From positions 57,514,238 to 57,578,237 of the forward strand of contig NC_083587.1 in assembly GCF_027579695.1 (NCBI RefSeq): a DNA stretch of 64,000 nucleotides. Reading direction: 5' to 3'. The notes under the pieces were generated by a model. The model was not told the DNA's origin. It ran no database searches and saw only the letters and a program-made list of their open reading frames with translations. The position numbers were made by a program, and so were the translations under genes. Of this stretch, positions 21,951 through 33,084 are shown one piece after another. Origin of the DNA: Neoarius graeffei. Its lineage: Eukaryota; Chordata; Actinopteri; Siluriformes; Ariidae. Position 1 is the stretch's first letter. The number at the start of each line of letters is the position of its first letter.

Positions 21951-22651
21951 GCCCATGTTTACATTAGACCGTATCAGCGGATCATCAGATTAACGTTTTT
22001 AAAACGATTAGTGTGCACACAGCAATACCAATACACGATTTGCGTGCATACAGCAACACCAATACACGGATACGCTCGACTCCGCAGGCATCTTGCGCTC
22101 CAAATCACTCCGCCCTGAACAGCGAGTGCCCTCTGGAGGGTGCGCACTCCGGCCCTGCGCAGCTCACAGAGCGCACGAGTGAAGCACACTAGCAGTGTTT
22201 TCGGGACTGAGCCGCTGTGTGTGTGATCCCAGCGCATATCACTTACTACTTGCAAGTGGAAGGATGGCAAGCCTAAAGACAATCATAACTACACAATGGG
22301 CAGTATTTGCATCAGTATTTGCAGTATTTTCATACTTTTATACTCTTTAATGAAAGGTGATACAAGGCAGAAGTCCGCGCCGTTTTTCAGCAGTCGCGTC
22401 ACATGACCAACGCCAGCGAATCAGGAAGGTGGATGTCACAGTGACGTTGTCCAATGACGACGCCAGCTAGAGCTCAGCACAGTGTATCCGCGTATCTCAA
22501 TGTTTACACAGCACCGGAGCTGACACGATCTGGATTGAATACGTGGACCCTGGCGGATTCCCGTTTCCCGGCGTTTCCAGGCGGTTTAATGTAAACGGAC
22601 AGTGCATCCGCGAAGAAAACGAGACAGATACGGTCTAATGTAAACTTGGCC
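21951..22651. mobile_element. MITE with ends gcccatgtttacattagacc
   Basis: Inverted ends of about 25 bp (left gcccatgtttacattagacc, right the inverse near 22627-22651, ending aacttggcc). The flanks TGA and TAA suggest a 3 bp W-centred target. The 700 bp interior is unusually GC- and CpG-rich (22080-22620) with no ORF. Confidence 0.65.
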
Positions 22652-22814
22652 TAAGTGTATTGACCTTCATAAATCAGGGAATGTTTATTTTTTAAAAAAT
22701 AAATAGCTACTTGTCTGAAAACGTCAGTTTCTACTGTTAGGGCAATTATAATAATAAAAGTGGACACCAACTGGAACTGTTACAAATTCACCTGGAAGAG
22801 GACCCAAGTTTATT

Positions 22815-23570
22815 TTGCCCCCATGTACAGTGAGGAGGAGGGTAAGAGAGGTACAAAAATCCCCAAGAATCAGTGTTGGTGATTTACAAGAAAAAGTAAA
22901 ATCTTGGGGTTTCCAAGTCTCCAAAACCACCATCAGACTCCACCTCCATGCCAACAGATTATTTATAAGGTTTACCAGAGAAAAGTCTTTTCTGTCAGTT
23001 AACCACAAGCATAAGCGCATGAAGTTTGCAAAACCTTACTACAACTTTGACTGGAACTGTGTTTTCTGGTCTGATGTGACAAAAATGGAGCTTTTGGGTA
23101 ATACTCGCGGTGGGTTTGGTGTAAAAAGAAGGAGGCTATAATGAAAAGAACCCGATCCCAACTGTAAATATGGTGGAAGTTCTGTGATGTTTGTTTGGGG
23201 GCTGTTTTTCCTCCAAAGACCCTGGAAACCTTGTTAGGGTCATTAGCATCATGGACTCCATGAAATACCAGAACATTTTAAATCAGAATCTGGCTCCTCT
23301 GCTAGGAAACTAAAACTGGGTCATCACTGGATCTTCCAGCAGGACAATGATCTGAACCATATGTCCAAATCAACACTAAAATGGTTCACTGAGCACAAGC
23401 TTCTGCCCTGGCCATCTCAGTCCACTGACCTGAACCCCAGTGAAAACCTGTGGGATGAGCTGAAGAGGAGAGAGCACAGGAGAAGGTCAAGGACCCTGGA
23501 TGATCTGGAGAGACTGTGTATAGAGGAATGGTCTCAGATGCCCTGCTCTGGATCTCCAACCTTATAAAAT
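22815..23570 (+). pseudogene. Broken Tc1-like transposase
   Basis: Frames read RRVREVQKSPRISVGDLQEK and SKTTIRLHLHANRLF (paired-like DNA-binding part), then VFWSDVTKMEL (first catalytic Asp kept, the usual following Glu replaced by Val), FQQDNDLNHMSKST (second Asp) and QSTDLNPSENLWDELKRR (Glu kept). At least two frameshifts or stops near 23130-23160 and 23210. Confidence 0.85.
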
Positions 23571-24343
23571 GTTCTACACTGCAAAAACTGGCTATCTAAC
23601 CAAGTCTTACAATCTTATATTCAGATAAAAAAACTTTTTGATCTCGTTTTGAGAGTGATATGCTAAGCAATAGCAGATTGTGTAAAATTATTAATCTTGT
23701 TTTGAGAATATATGTCGTTTATTTCTTCCTAAGTTGCTAAATCATAAAATTAGTTACAGTACTTTAAATGCATATTAGGCCAAATTATATCACTGCAACA
23801 CTGTTTGAGATCACATTCAATCTTTCACAACCATTTTTAGTTGTGAAAACTTGCTTCAAGACCTCCCAGTAACAATCATAAGCTCACTTTAGTTAAATAA
23901 TGATGACATAGTGTACAATGTATGTCATTAATTGCATTATAACTTCAATGTTTCAAGCATTTGTTGCTATTTGACGAAGCAATTCAAATAAATATTGTTG
24001 AAGAGGATACTGTGCTTGATTTCATTTAGTGTAAATGCTTTGTCTTATTTTAAGACAGAAAACCTAAAAACAATTCTTGAATTCAGACTATTCATCTTGT
24101 TTAGTTGCTCCTGTTTTAAGATCTTTTCTTTCAAAATTAGAAACAACAATCAAAGAAGCACTTACAGGCTAATTTTGAGTTTATTTAACTTAATGAAGAG
24201 CTTGAAATGAGTGTTTAACCACTTGTTTTAAGATATTTCTCACTTGTCTAATGCCTATATATTTTTTCTTATTTCAAGAAATCTTACCAAGTGTAATTAT
24301 TTTACTGCACTGGCAGATTATTTCACTTGATTATAGTCTAAAT

Positions 24344-24599
24344 CAGGGGTGCCCAAATTGATCCATAAAGGGCCATGTGGCTGCAGGTTTTCATTCCAGC
24401 CATGCAGCAGCACACCTGATTTGGCTCATTCAATCAACTGAACTGTCTTCACACAGTCAAATACTTGCAGCCACACCCACCCTTGATTAAAGGGTGGGTG
24501 TGTCAGTTGATTGAATAAGCCAAATCAGGGTGCTGCTGCATGGCTGGAATGAAAACCTGCAGCCACATGGCCCTTTATGGATCAATTTGGGCACCCCTG
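24344..24599. mobile_element. hAT-type palindromic MITE
   Basis: 256 bp element starting caggggtgcccaaattgatc and ending with the inverse. The two arms are near-identical over about 100 bp. An exact 8 bp duplication gtctaaat (24336-24343 and 24600-24607) is the hallmark of hAT transposition. Confidence 0.93.
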
Positions 24600-24661
24600 G
24601 TCTAAATGTTCTCAAATTTATTATGTTTTTCCTTATATTAGGATGGCTAGTTTTTGCAGTG

Positions 24662-25020
24662 GGGTGGCACAGTGGTGTAGTGGTTAGTGCTGTCGCCTCA
24701 CAGCAAGAGGGTCCGGGTTCGAGCCCCGTGGCCGGCGAGGGCCTTTCTGTGTGGAGTTTGCATGTTCTCCCCGTGTCCGTGTGGGTTTCCTCCGGGTGCT
24801 CCGGTTTCCCCCACAGTCCAAAGACATGCAGGTTAGGTTAACTGGTGACTCTAAATTGACCGTAGGTGTGAGTGTGAATGGTTGTCTATGTGTCAGCCCT
24901 GTGATGACCTGGCGACTTGTCCAGGGTGTACCCCGCCTTTCGCCCGTAGTCAGCTGGGATAGGCTCCAGCTTGCCTGCAACCCTGTAGAACAGGATAAAG
25001 CGGCTACAGATAATGAGATG
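24662..25020 (+). mobile_element. SINE-1, recent, in the right end of the TA element
   Basis: 13 bp duplication agtttttgcagtg (24649-24661 and 25021-25033). The duplicated target is the terminal inverted repeat of the host element, so that repeat now appears twice. Confidence 0.95.
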
Positions 25021-25239
25021 AGTTTTTGCAGTGTAGGAGACTCAGTGCTGTTTTACTGGCAAAGTATTAGATGCAGGGGTGCCAATAATAGTGGTGCATG
25101 TGTTTTTGTTGAAAATACTTATTTCTTAATGAAGGATTTGTTTTTCTCTGAATAAATTTTAAAGGTTGGATTTTTCTCTTTTTTTTTTCATGTGAGATAA
25201 AGCCACTTCAAGGAAGGAAAAACAAATCCCAGGACTTCA

Positions 25240-25540
25240 AATGAACCCGCCCCTTAGTTTGTTTTATCTTTTTTTATTGGTTGCCAGCTGCTCTGTTGAG
25301 AAACATGAGTAGCCAATCGGAAGTCTGCCATTTTTTAAGCCTATCTTAAGACATCTTGTGTGGGCACGCGCTGTAGCGTCGGGCGTCACTATAGTTACAC
25401 GGAGACTCCAACATCGCGCCTTCTCATTGGTTCCTTCTTGTCGACCTCGGAATAAGGCGACACCCGGTTGGTTCACGGGTTTGTTGTGATGTTGACTGCA
25501 ATTTGACAATTAACTCACGACCTTGGGATTAAAACTTCCA
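25240..25540 (+). promoter_or_regulatory. Candidate promoter of nek10 (or of an unknown gene)
   Basis: A repeat-free, CpG-richer island in an AT-rich region, with three CCAAT-type motifs (ttattggtt near 25275, agccaatcgg at about 25311, tcattggttcc near 25424) and a ggttggttc near 25466. No TATA box. It sits just upstream of a possible first exon on the same strand as nek10. The assignment is inferred from position only. Confidence 0.35.
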
Positions 25541-25570
25541 ATGGCCGCTGGTGTTTTCGATAAAATACAG
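25541..25570 (+). other. Possible 5' exon end with short upstream ORF
   Basis: ATG GCC GCT starts a 10-codon frame that ends exactly at a strong donor (CAG followed by gtgagaaaag at 25571). If spliced to the acceptor before 37030, the frame continues one codon and meets TGA, which would make it an upstream ORF ahead of the true nek10 start at 37058. It could instead belong to another transcript. Confidence 0.35.
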
Positions 25571-25849
25571 GTGAGAAAAGCTCCACAGCCTACAGGAGGA
25601 CAGTTTGTAGCCTGTTTAACCTGTCAGTTATTGATTATTTACATATTTAATATTTAGCCAAAAGACTTTCTGACCAAACAGAATTCTACTGACTTCTTTA
25701 ATACCGCAGTAAAGTTTTGCAATTCTATACAAACGTTTATAAAATAAACTTCCACTCTTTTCCCTGATAAAAAGATAGTCTAATGCGTAAGGTAAAAACA
25801 AACACACAAAAAAAGACAGAAGTTCAAATGAGAAGTAAGTATGGAAGCA
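25571..25849. other. Start of candidate first intron
   Basis: Unique AT-rich sequence between the putative donor and the minisatellite. Nothing else recognised. Confidence 0.3.
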
Positions 25850-28800
25850 TGCTAGTATGGATGTATGTTTGTATATCCATAAGTAAGTATGGAAGTATGC
25901 TAGTGTATGCATATGTAAGTATGGAAGTATGCTAGTATGGATGTATGTTCGTTTATCCATAACTATGGAATTATACTCATAGGGATGTATGCTCGTGTAT
26001 GGAAGTATACTAGTATGGATGTATGTTAATGTATCCATAACTAAGTACAGAAGTATGCTAGTATGATAGTGTATGCATATGGATGCATGTGAGTGTATCC
26101 ATATGTAAGTATGCTAGTATGGATGCATGCAAGTGTATCCATAAGTAAGTATGGAAGTATGCAAGTATAGAAGTATGATAGTGTATGCATATGTAAATAT
26201 GGAAGTATGCTAGTATGGATGCATGCCAGTGTATCAATAAGTAAGGAAGTATGCTAGTATGAATATATGCTAGTGTACACATAAGTAAGTATGGAAGTAC
26301 CGTATAAGTAAGTACAGAAGTTTGCTAGTATGGATGTAAGCTAGTGTATCCATAAGGAAGTATGCTAGCTTGGATGTATGCTAGTGTATCCATAACTAAG
26401 TATGGAAGTATACTAGTATGAAAGTATGATAGCGTATGCATGTGTAAATATGGAAGTATGCTAGTATGAATGTATATGAGTGTATCCATATGTAAGTATG
26501 CTAGTATGGATGTATGCCAGTGTATCAATAAGTAAGTACGGAAGTATGCTAGTATGGATGTATGCTAGTGTATCCATAAGGAAGTAGGGAAGTATACTAG
26601 TATGGATGTGTGCCAGTTTATCCATAAGTATGAAAGTATGCTAGTATGGATGTATGCTAGTTTATCCATAAGTATGAAAGTATGCTAGTATGGATGTATG
26701 CTAGTATATCCATAAGTAAGTATGGAAGTATACTAGTACGGATGTGTGCTAGTTTATCCATAAGTATGAAAGTATGCTAGTATGGATGTATGCTAGTTTA
26801 TCCATAAGCATGAAAGTATGCTAGTATGGATGTATGTTAGTGTATCCATAAGTAAGTATGGAAGTATACTAGTATGGATGTGTGCTAGTTTATCCATAAG
26901 TATGAAAGTGTGCTAGTATGGATGTATGCTAGTGTATCCATAAGTAAGTATGGAAGTATACTAGTATGGATGTGTGCTAGTTTATCCATAAGTATGAAAG
27001 TATGCTAGTATGGATGTATGCTAGTTTATCCATAAGTATGAAAGTATGCTAGTATGGATGTATGCTAGTTTATCCATAAGTATGAAAGTATGCTAGTATG
27101 GATGTATGCTAGTTTATCCATAAGTATGAAAGTATGCTAGTATGGATGTATGCTAGTTTATCCATAAGTATGAAAGTATGCTAGTATGGATGTATGCTAG
27201 TTTATCTATAAGCATGAAAGTATGCTAGTATGGATGTATGCTAGTGTATCCATAAGTAAGTATGGAAGTATACTAGTACGGATGTGTGCTAGTTTATCCA
27301 TAAGTATGAAAGTATGCTAGTATGGATGTATGCTAGTTTATCCATAAGTATGAAAGTATGCTAGTATGGATGTATGCTAGTTTATCCATAAGTATGAAAG
27401 TATGCTAGTATGGATGTATGCTAGTTTATCCATAAGCATGAAAGTATGCTAGTATGGATGTATGCTAGTGTATCCATAAGTAAGTATGGAAGTATACTAG
27501 TATGGATGTGTGCTAGTTTATCCATAAGTATGAAAGTGTGCTAGTGTGGATGTATGCTAGTGTATCCATAAGTATGAAAGTATGCTAGTATGGATGTATG
27601 CTAGTGTATCCATAAGTAAGTATGGAAGTATACTAGTATGGATGTGTGCTAGTTTATCCATAAGTATGAAAGTATGCTAGTATGGATGTATGCTAGTGTA
27701 TCCATAAGTAAGTATGGAAGTATACTAGTATGGATGTGTGCTAGTTTATCCATAAGTATGAAAGTATGCTAATATGGATGTGTGCTAGTTTATCCATAAG
27801 TATGAAAGTTTGCTAGTATGGATGTATGCTAGTGTATCCATAAGTAAGTAGGGAAATATGCTAGTATGGATGTATCGTATGCTAGTGTATCCATAAGTAA
27901 GTATAGAAGTATGGATGTATGCTAGTGTATCCATAAGGAAGTAGGGAAGTATACTAGTATGGATGTGTGCCAGTTTATCCATAAGTATGAAAGTATGCTA
28001 GTATGGATGTATGCTAGTGTATCCATAAGTAAGTATGGAAGTATACTAGTATGGATGTGTGCTAGTTTATCCATAAGTATGAAAGTATGCTAGTATGGAT
28101 GTATGCTAGTTTATCCATAAGTATGAAAGTTTGCTAGTATGGATGTATGCTAGTGTATCCATAAGTAAGTAGGGAAATATGCTAGTATGGATGTACCGTA
28201 TGCTAGTGTATCCATAAGTAAGTGTAGAAGTATGGATGTATACTAGTGTATCCATAAGTTAGTATGGATGTATGCCAGTGTATCTATAAGTAAGCATGGA
28301 AGTATGCTAGTATGGATGTATGCTAGTGTATCCATAAGTTAGTATGGATGTATGCCAGTGTATCTATAAGTAAGCATGGAAGTATGCTAGTATGGATGTA
28401 TGCTAGTGTATCCATAAGTATGAAAGTATGCTAGTATGGATGTATGCTAGTTTATCCATAAGTATGAAAGTTTCCTAGTATGGATGTATGCTAGTGTATC
28501 CATAAGTAAGTAGGGAAGTATGCTAGTATGGATGTATGCTAGTGTATCCATAAGTAAGTATGGATGTATACTAGTGTATCCATAAGTTAGTATGGATGTA
28601 TGCCAGTGTATCTATAAGTAAGCATGGAAGTATGCTAGTATGGATGTATGCTAGTGTATCCATAAGTAAGTATGGAAGTATACTAGTATGGATGTGTGCT
28701 AGTTTATCCATAAGTATGAAAGTATGCTAATATGGATGTATGCTAGTTTATCCATAAGTATGAAAGTATGCTAATATGGATGTATGCTAGTATATCCATA

Positions 28801-30985
28801 AGTAAGTATGGAAGTATACTAGTATGGATGTGTGCTAGTTTATCCATAAGTATGAAAGTATGCTAGTATGGATGTATGCTAGTTTATCCATAAGTATGAA
28901 AGTTTGCTAGTATGGATGTATGCTAGTGTATCCATAAGTAAGTAGGGAAATATGCTAGTATGGATGTACCGTATGCTAGTGTATCCATAAGTAAGTATAG
29001 AAGTATGGATGTATGCTAGTGTATCCATAAGTAAGTAGGGAAGTATACTAGTATGGATGTGTGCCAGTTTATCCATAAGTATGAAAGTATGCTAGTATGG
29101 ATGTATGCTAGTTTATCCATAAGTATGAAAGTATGCTAGTATGGATGTATGCTAGTATATCCATAAGTAAGTATGGAAGTATACTAGTATGGATGTGTGC
29201 TAGTTTATCCATAAGTATGAAAGTATGCTAGTATGGATGTATGCTAGTTTATCCATAAGTATGAAAGTTTGCTAGTATGGATGTATGCTAGTGTATCCAT
29301 AAGTAAGTAGGGAAATATGCTAGTATGGATGTACCGTATGCTAGTGTATCCATAAGTAAGTATAGAAGTATGGATGTATGCTAGTGTATCCATAAGTAAG
29401 TAGGGAAGTATACTAGTATGGATGTGTGCCAGTTTATCCATAAGTATGAAAGTATGCTAGTATGGATGTATGCTAGTTTATCCATAAGTATGAAAGTATG
29501 CTAGTATGGATGTATACTAGTATGGATGTGTGCTAGTTTATCCATAAGTATGAAAGTATGCTAGTATGGATGTATGCTAGTGTATCCATAAGTAAGTATG
29601 GAAGTATACTAGTATGGATGTGTGCTAGTTTATCCATAAGTATGAAAGTATGCTAGTATGGATGTATGCTAGTTTATCCATAAGTATGAAAGTTTGCTAG
29701 TATGGATGTATGCTAGTGTATCCATAAGTAAGTAGGGAAGTATGCTAGTATGGATGTATGCTAGTGTATCCATAAGTAAGTATAGAAGTATGGATGTATA
29801 CTAGTGTATCCATAAGTTAGTATGGATGTATGCCAGTGTATCTATAAGTAAGCATGGAAGTATGCTAGTATGGATGTATGCTAGTGTATCCATAAGTAAG
29901 TATGGATGTATACTAGTGTATCCATAAGTTAGTATGGATGTATGCCAGTGTATCTATAAGTAAGCATGGAAGTATACTAGTATGGATGTGTGCTAGTTTA
30001 TCCATAAGTATGAAAGTATGCTAGTATGGATGTATGCTAGTTTATCCATAAGTATGAAAGTTTGCTAGTATGGATGTATGCTAGTGTATCCATAAGTAAG
30101 TATGGAAGTATGCTAGTATGGATGTATGCTAGTGTATCCATAAGTATAGAAGTATGGATGTATACTAGTGTATCCATAAGTTAGTATGGATGTATGCCAG
30201 TGTATCTATAAGTAAGCATGGAAGTATGCTAGTATGGATGTATGCTAGTGTATCCATAAGTAAGTATAGAACTATGGATGTATACTAGTGTATCCATAAG
30301 TTAGTATGGATGTATGCCAGTGTATCTATAAGTAAGCATGGAAGTATGCTAGTATGGATGTATGCTAGTGTATCCATAAGTAAGTATGGAAGTATACTAG
30401 TATGGATGTGTGCTAGTTTATCCATAAGTATGAAAGTATGCTAGTATGGATGTATGCTAGTTTATCCATAAGTATGAAAGTATGCTAGTATGGATGTATG
30501 CTAGTGTATCCATAAGTAAGTATGGAAGTATACTAGTATGGATGTGTGCTAGTTTATCCATAAGTATGAAAGTATGCTAGTATGGATGTATGCTAGTTTA
30601 TCCATAAGTATGAAAGTATGCTAGTATGGATGTATGCTAGTGTATCCATAAGTAAGTATGGAAGTATACTAGTATGGATGTGTGCTAGTTTATCCATAAG
30701 TATGAAAGTATGCTAGTATGGATGTATGCTAGTTTATCCATAAGTATGAAAGTATGCTAGTATGGATGTATGCTAGTGTATCCATAAGTAAGTATGGAAG
30801 TATACTAGTATGGATGTGTGCTAGTTTATCCATAAGTATGAAAGTATGCTAGTGTGGATGTATGCTAGTGTATCCATAAGTAAGTATGGATGTATGCTAA
30901 TGTATCTATATGGAAGTATGCTAGTATGGATGTATGTTAGTGTATCCATATGGAAGTATGGAAGTTATGCTAGTTTGAATGCAGA
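25850..30985 (+). repeat. 5.1 kb minisatellite array with higher-order periodicity
   Basis: Tandem units of 44 and 48 bp built from a roughly 16 bp motif of the type gtatgctagtatggatgt, spaced by tatccataagtatgaaagt. Units alternate between a -gtttatccataagtatgaa- form and a -gtgtatccataagtaagta- form. Blocks repeat at about 365 bp (matching segments start at 28879 and 29244, and one at 27785 is about three periods earlier). The edges are more diverged than the middle, as expected from homogenisation by unequal exchange. Long minus-strand frames (HTSILPYLLMDTLAYIHT-type) follow from the repeat and are not taken as genes. Confidence 0.97.
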
Positions 30986-31074
30986 TCACTTTGCACTTAT
31001 GAAAGTATGTAAATATGCATTATTAACTATATACAGATTTTTCTTTATTCTATTGTTTGTATCTATAGTATGAG

Positions 31075-31927
31075 ATTATAGATCACTGTATCTATTTAGA
31101 GATACAGTTTTATATAAATGCAGTATTAGTTTTCTTACACATTTTATTATAGAGTTTTATTTTATGACGTCTCCATTATCGAATCAGAAAATTTTTTTTT
31201 AGATTTTTCCAAACATTAGGTTTCCAGCACAAAATGAAATGTTAAGGAAATCAGCATAAGATTCTTTTTAGACAAAAAATATAATGAAGCTTTTAGGTTT
31301 TGCTGCAAAAATAAAAAAATAGGATAGTCAATACCTCCAGAAGATCTGTGTCTGGTCCTGCAAGATACTCAATAAAACCTACAGCTCATTTCCTTATGAA
31401 ACTGCACTCACTGGACCCGAGACTACTATTTAAAAACAAAAACAAAAGGTCATCAGACCAGATATTGACTTAAGAAGAAACAGAAACCTTTATTTGTCAC
31501 ATGCACACTTCAAGCACAGTGAAATTCATCCTCTGCATTTAACCCATCTGAAGCAGTGAACACACACACAGAGCAGTGGGCAGCCACACCAGAGCACCCG
31601 GGGAGCAGTCAGGGGTTCGGTACCTTGCTCAAGGGCAGCTCAGCCCAAGGCCACCCCACATCAACCTAACTGCATGTCTTTGGATTGTGGGGGAAACCGG
31701 AGCACCCGGAGGAAACCCACACAGACAACATGCAAACTCCACACAGAAAGGCCCTCGCCAGCCGCTGGGTTTGAACCCGGAACCTTCTTGCTGTGAGGCA
31801 ACCATGCTAATCACTACACCGCCGTGCCTTTGTTTCATTTATTACTCTTTACTCCTCTAATTATTACTGAACGCCTCCTTTAATTATTTTTGAAGCCATC
31901 TTTCCTAAGACTTTTGCACATTACTGT
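31075..31927 (+). mobile_element. Degraded Tc1-type MITE carrying a chimeric SINE
   Basis: The block order follows the MITE at 51301-51890 (gacgtctccattatcga, ccagcacaaaatgaaatgtt, ctcatttccttatgaaactg) and the right end reads gacttttgcacattactgta. The interior is split by the SINE at 31468-31830. Confidence 0.6.
31468..31830 (-). mobile_element. Chimeric SINE-2: SINE-1 head with a different tail
   Basis: From the head side it follows SINE-1 through box B and the gacatgcag block. It then switches to a different 3' part (minus sense gaccttgg-type, ending in aataaaggtttctgtttctt). On the plus strand this reads gaaacctttatttgtcacat, then cattcagcacagtgaaattc-type sequence. Two other copies are at 41322-41632 and 50644-51020. 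Confidence 0.8.
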
Positions 31928-31930
31928 ATA

Positions 31931-32597
31931 TACACTCACTGGCCACTTTAATAGGAACTTGTTCTTGACTCTAAGATTCCGATTCTTGACTGCAGTAGTG
32001 TTTTCTGTTGCATGCTGAGATGCTTTTATGCTCACCAGGGTTGTAAAGAATTGCTATGAGTTACTATATCCTTCCTGGCAAAAAAGCTCAAACCAATGTG
32101 TCCATTTTCCTCTGACATCTTTTATCAACAAGGCATTTGTTTCCACACACACAACTGTCCCTCCATCACTCACTCAATGTTTTTTGTTTTTTGCACCATT
32201 CTATCTGTGTAAACTCTAGAGACTGTTATGTGTGAAAACCCCAAGAGGAGATCAGCAGTTTGTGAAATACTCAAACCAAAAATACTCACGCCCGTAGTCA
32301 GCTGGGATAGGCTCCAGCTTGCCTGCGACCCTGTAGAAGGATAAAGCGGCTAGAGATAATGAGATGAGATGAGAAAAATACTCATCTGGCTACCGACACC
32401 CATGCCACAGTGAAAGAAAGTCACACTGAGGTCACAAATTTTACCCACTTTGATGTTTGAAGTGAATATTAACTGAAGCTCTTGATGTATATTTGTATAA
32501 TTTGATGCATCGTGCTGCTGTAAAGGGATTGACTGATTTAGAGAACTGCATCAAATCGCAGGTGGATGGGTGTTCCTAATAAAGTGGCCAGTGAGTA
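31931..32597. mobile_element. Tc1-type MITE, ends cactcactggccacttta
   Basis: TA-flanked element with inverted ends (left cactcactggccacttta, right the inverse up to 32597). 667 bp with no transposase. It contains the truncated SINE at 32289-32373. Confidence 0.85.
32289..32373 (+). mobile_element. SINE-1, strongly 5'-truncated, with target duplication
   Basis: Only the last 85 bp of SINE-1 remain, but an 11 bp duplication aaaaatactca (32278-32288 and 32374-32384) shows that it inserted in this truncated form. This is the pattern of LINE-driven reverse transcription ending early. Confidence 0.92.
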
Positions 32598-32792
32598 TAT
32601 CTATTTTATTTTGTTTGTAAAATTGGCTTCAGTGACGTGATCCATGGGAGGGAAAAAAAAACTCCTCACAAGCAATTAGTCCTCTTTTCCTCAACGCTTA
32701 TCCAAATGTCAGTGTTGTGCCATGTTGCATTTCTTCACCATTTAATGAGGAATCCAGTCCAGTGTGTCTAGTTCTGTGTTTTAAGTGCATAT

Positions 32793-33084
32793 TCTAGCAT
32801 AAAAGTACGCTAGTATGGAAGAATGATAATATGCAAGCATGTTAAACATGAAATTAGGTAAAATATATAAGTTCTCAAATATGGAAGTATGCAAATATGT
32901 AAGTTTGAAAATGCTTGCAAGTATGCTAGTATGTTAATTAGGAAGTATTCAAGTATGGAAGTAAAATAATATGTAAGTATTTTGCTTCTATGGAAATATT
33001 CAGGAAGGCAAGTGTTCTAGTTTGGAAGTATGTACAGTAAGTACGCAAATATGGAAGTATGTTAATATGTAAGGTGTTAGTATA
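32793..33084 (+). repeat. Degenerate minisatellite, segment 1
   Basis: Irregular agtatgctagtatggaa-type units related to the large array at 25850-30985. The stretch ends at the Tc1 insertion at 33085. Confidence 0.75.

Larger units (their letters stand above)
23577..25033. mobile_element. TA-flanked DNA element, ends cactgcaaaaactggcta
   Basis: Left end cactgcaaaaactggcta, right end its inverse (tagtttttgcagtg), with TA at both sides (23575-23576 and 25034-25035). It holds a nested hAT MITE (24344-24599) and a SINE-1 (24662-25020). No transposase ORF. The original length was near 0.8 kb. Confidence 0.75.
22720..25190 (+). mobile_element. Decayed Tc1-like transposon, split by a TA-flanked element
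   Basis: The body resumes after the inserted element: 25034-25110 reads DSVLFYWQ, SIRCRGANN and CVFVENTYF-type sequence, the usual C-terminal coding and 3' end of a fish Tc1 family. The left end is near 22735. The interruption is 23577-25033. Confidence 0.75.

Noticed and set aside
27785-29441. Minus-strand frames of 65 codons (HTSILPYLLMDTLAYIHT-type) in the minisatellite
   Set aside because: Identical frames recur with the repeat period. They are a consequence of the unit sequence lacking stops in one frame.
25850-30985. CRISPR-like array
   Set aside because: Units are contiguous and variable without unique spacers, and the genome is eukaryotic.
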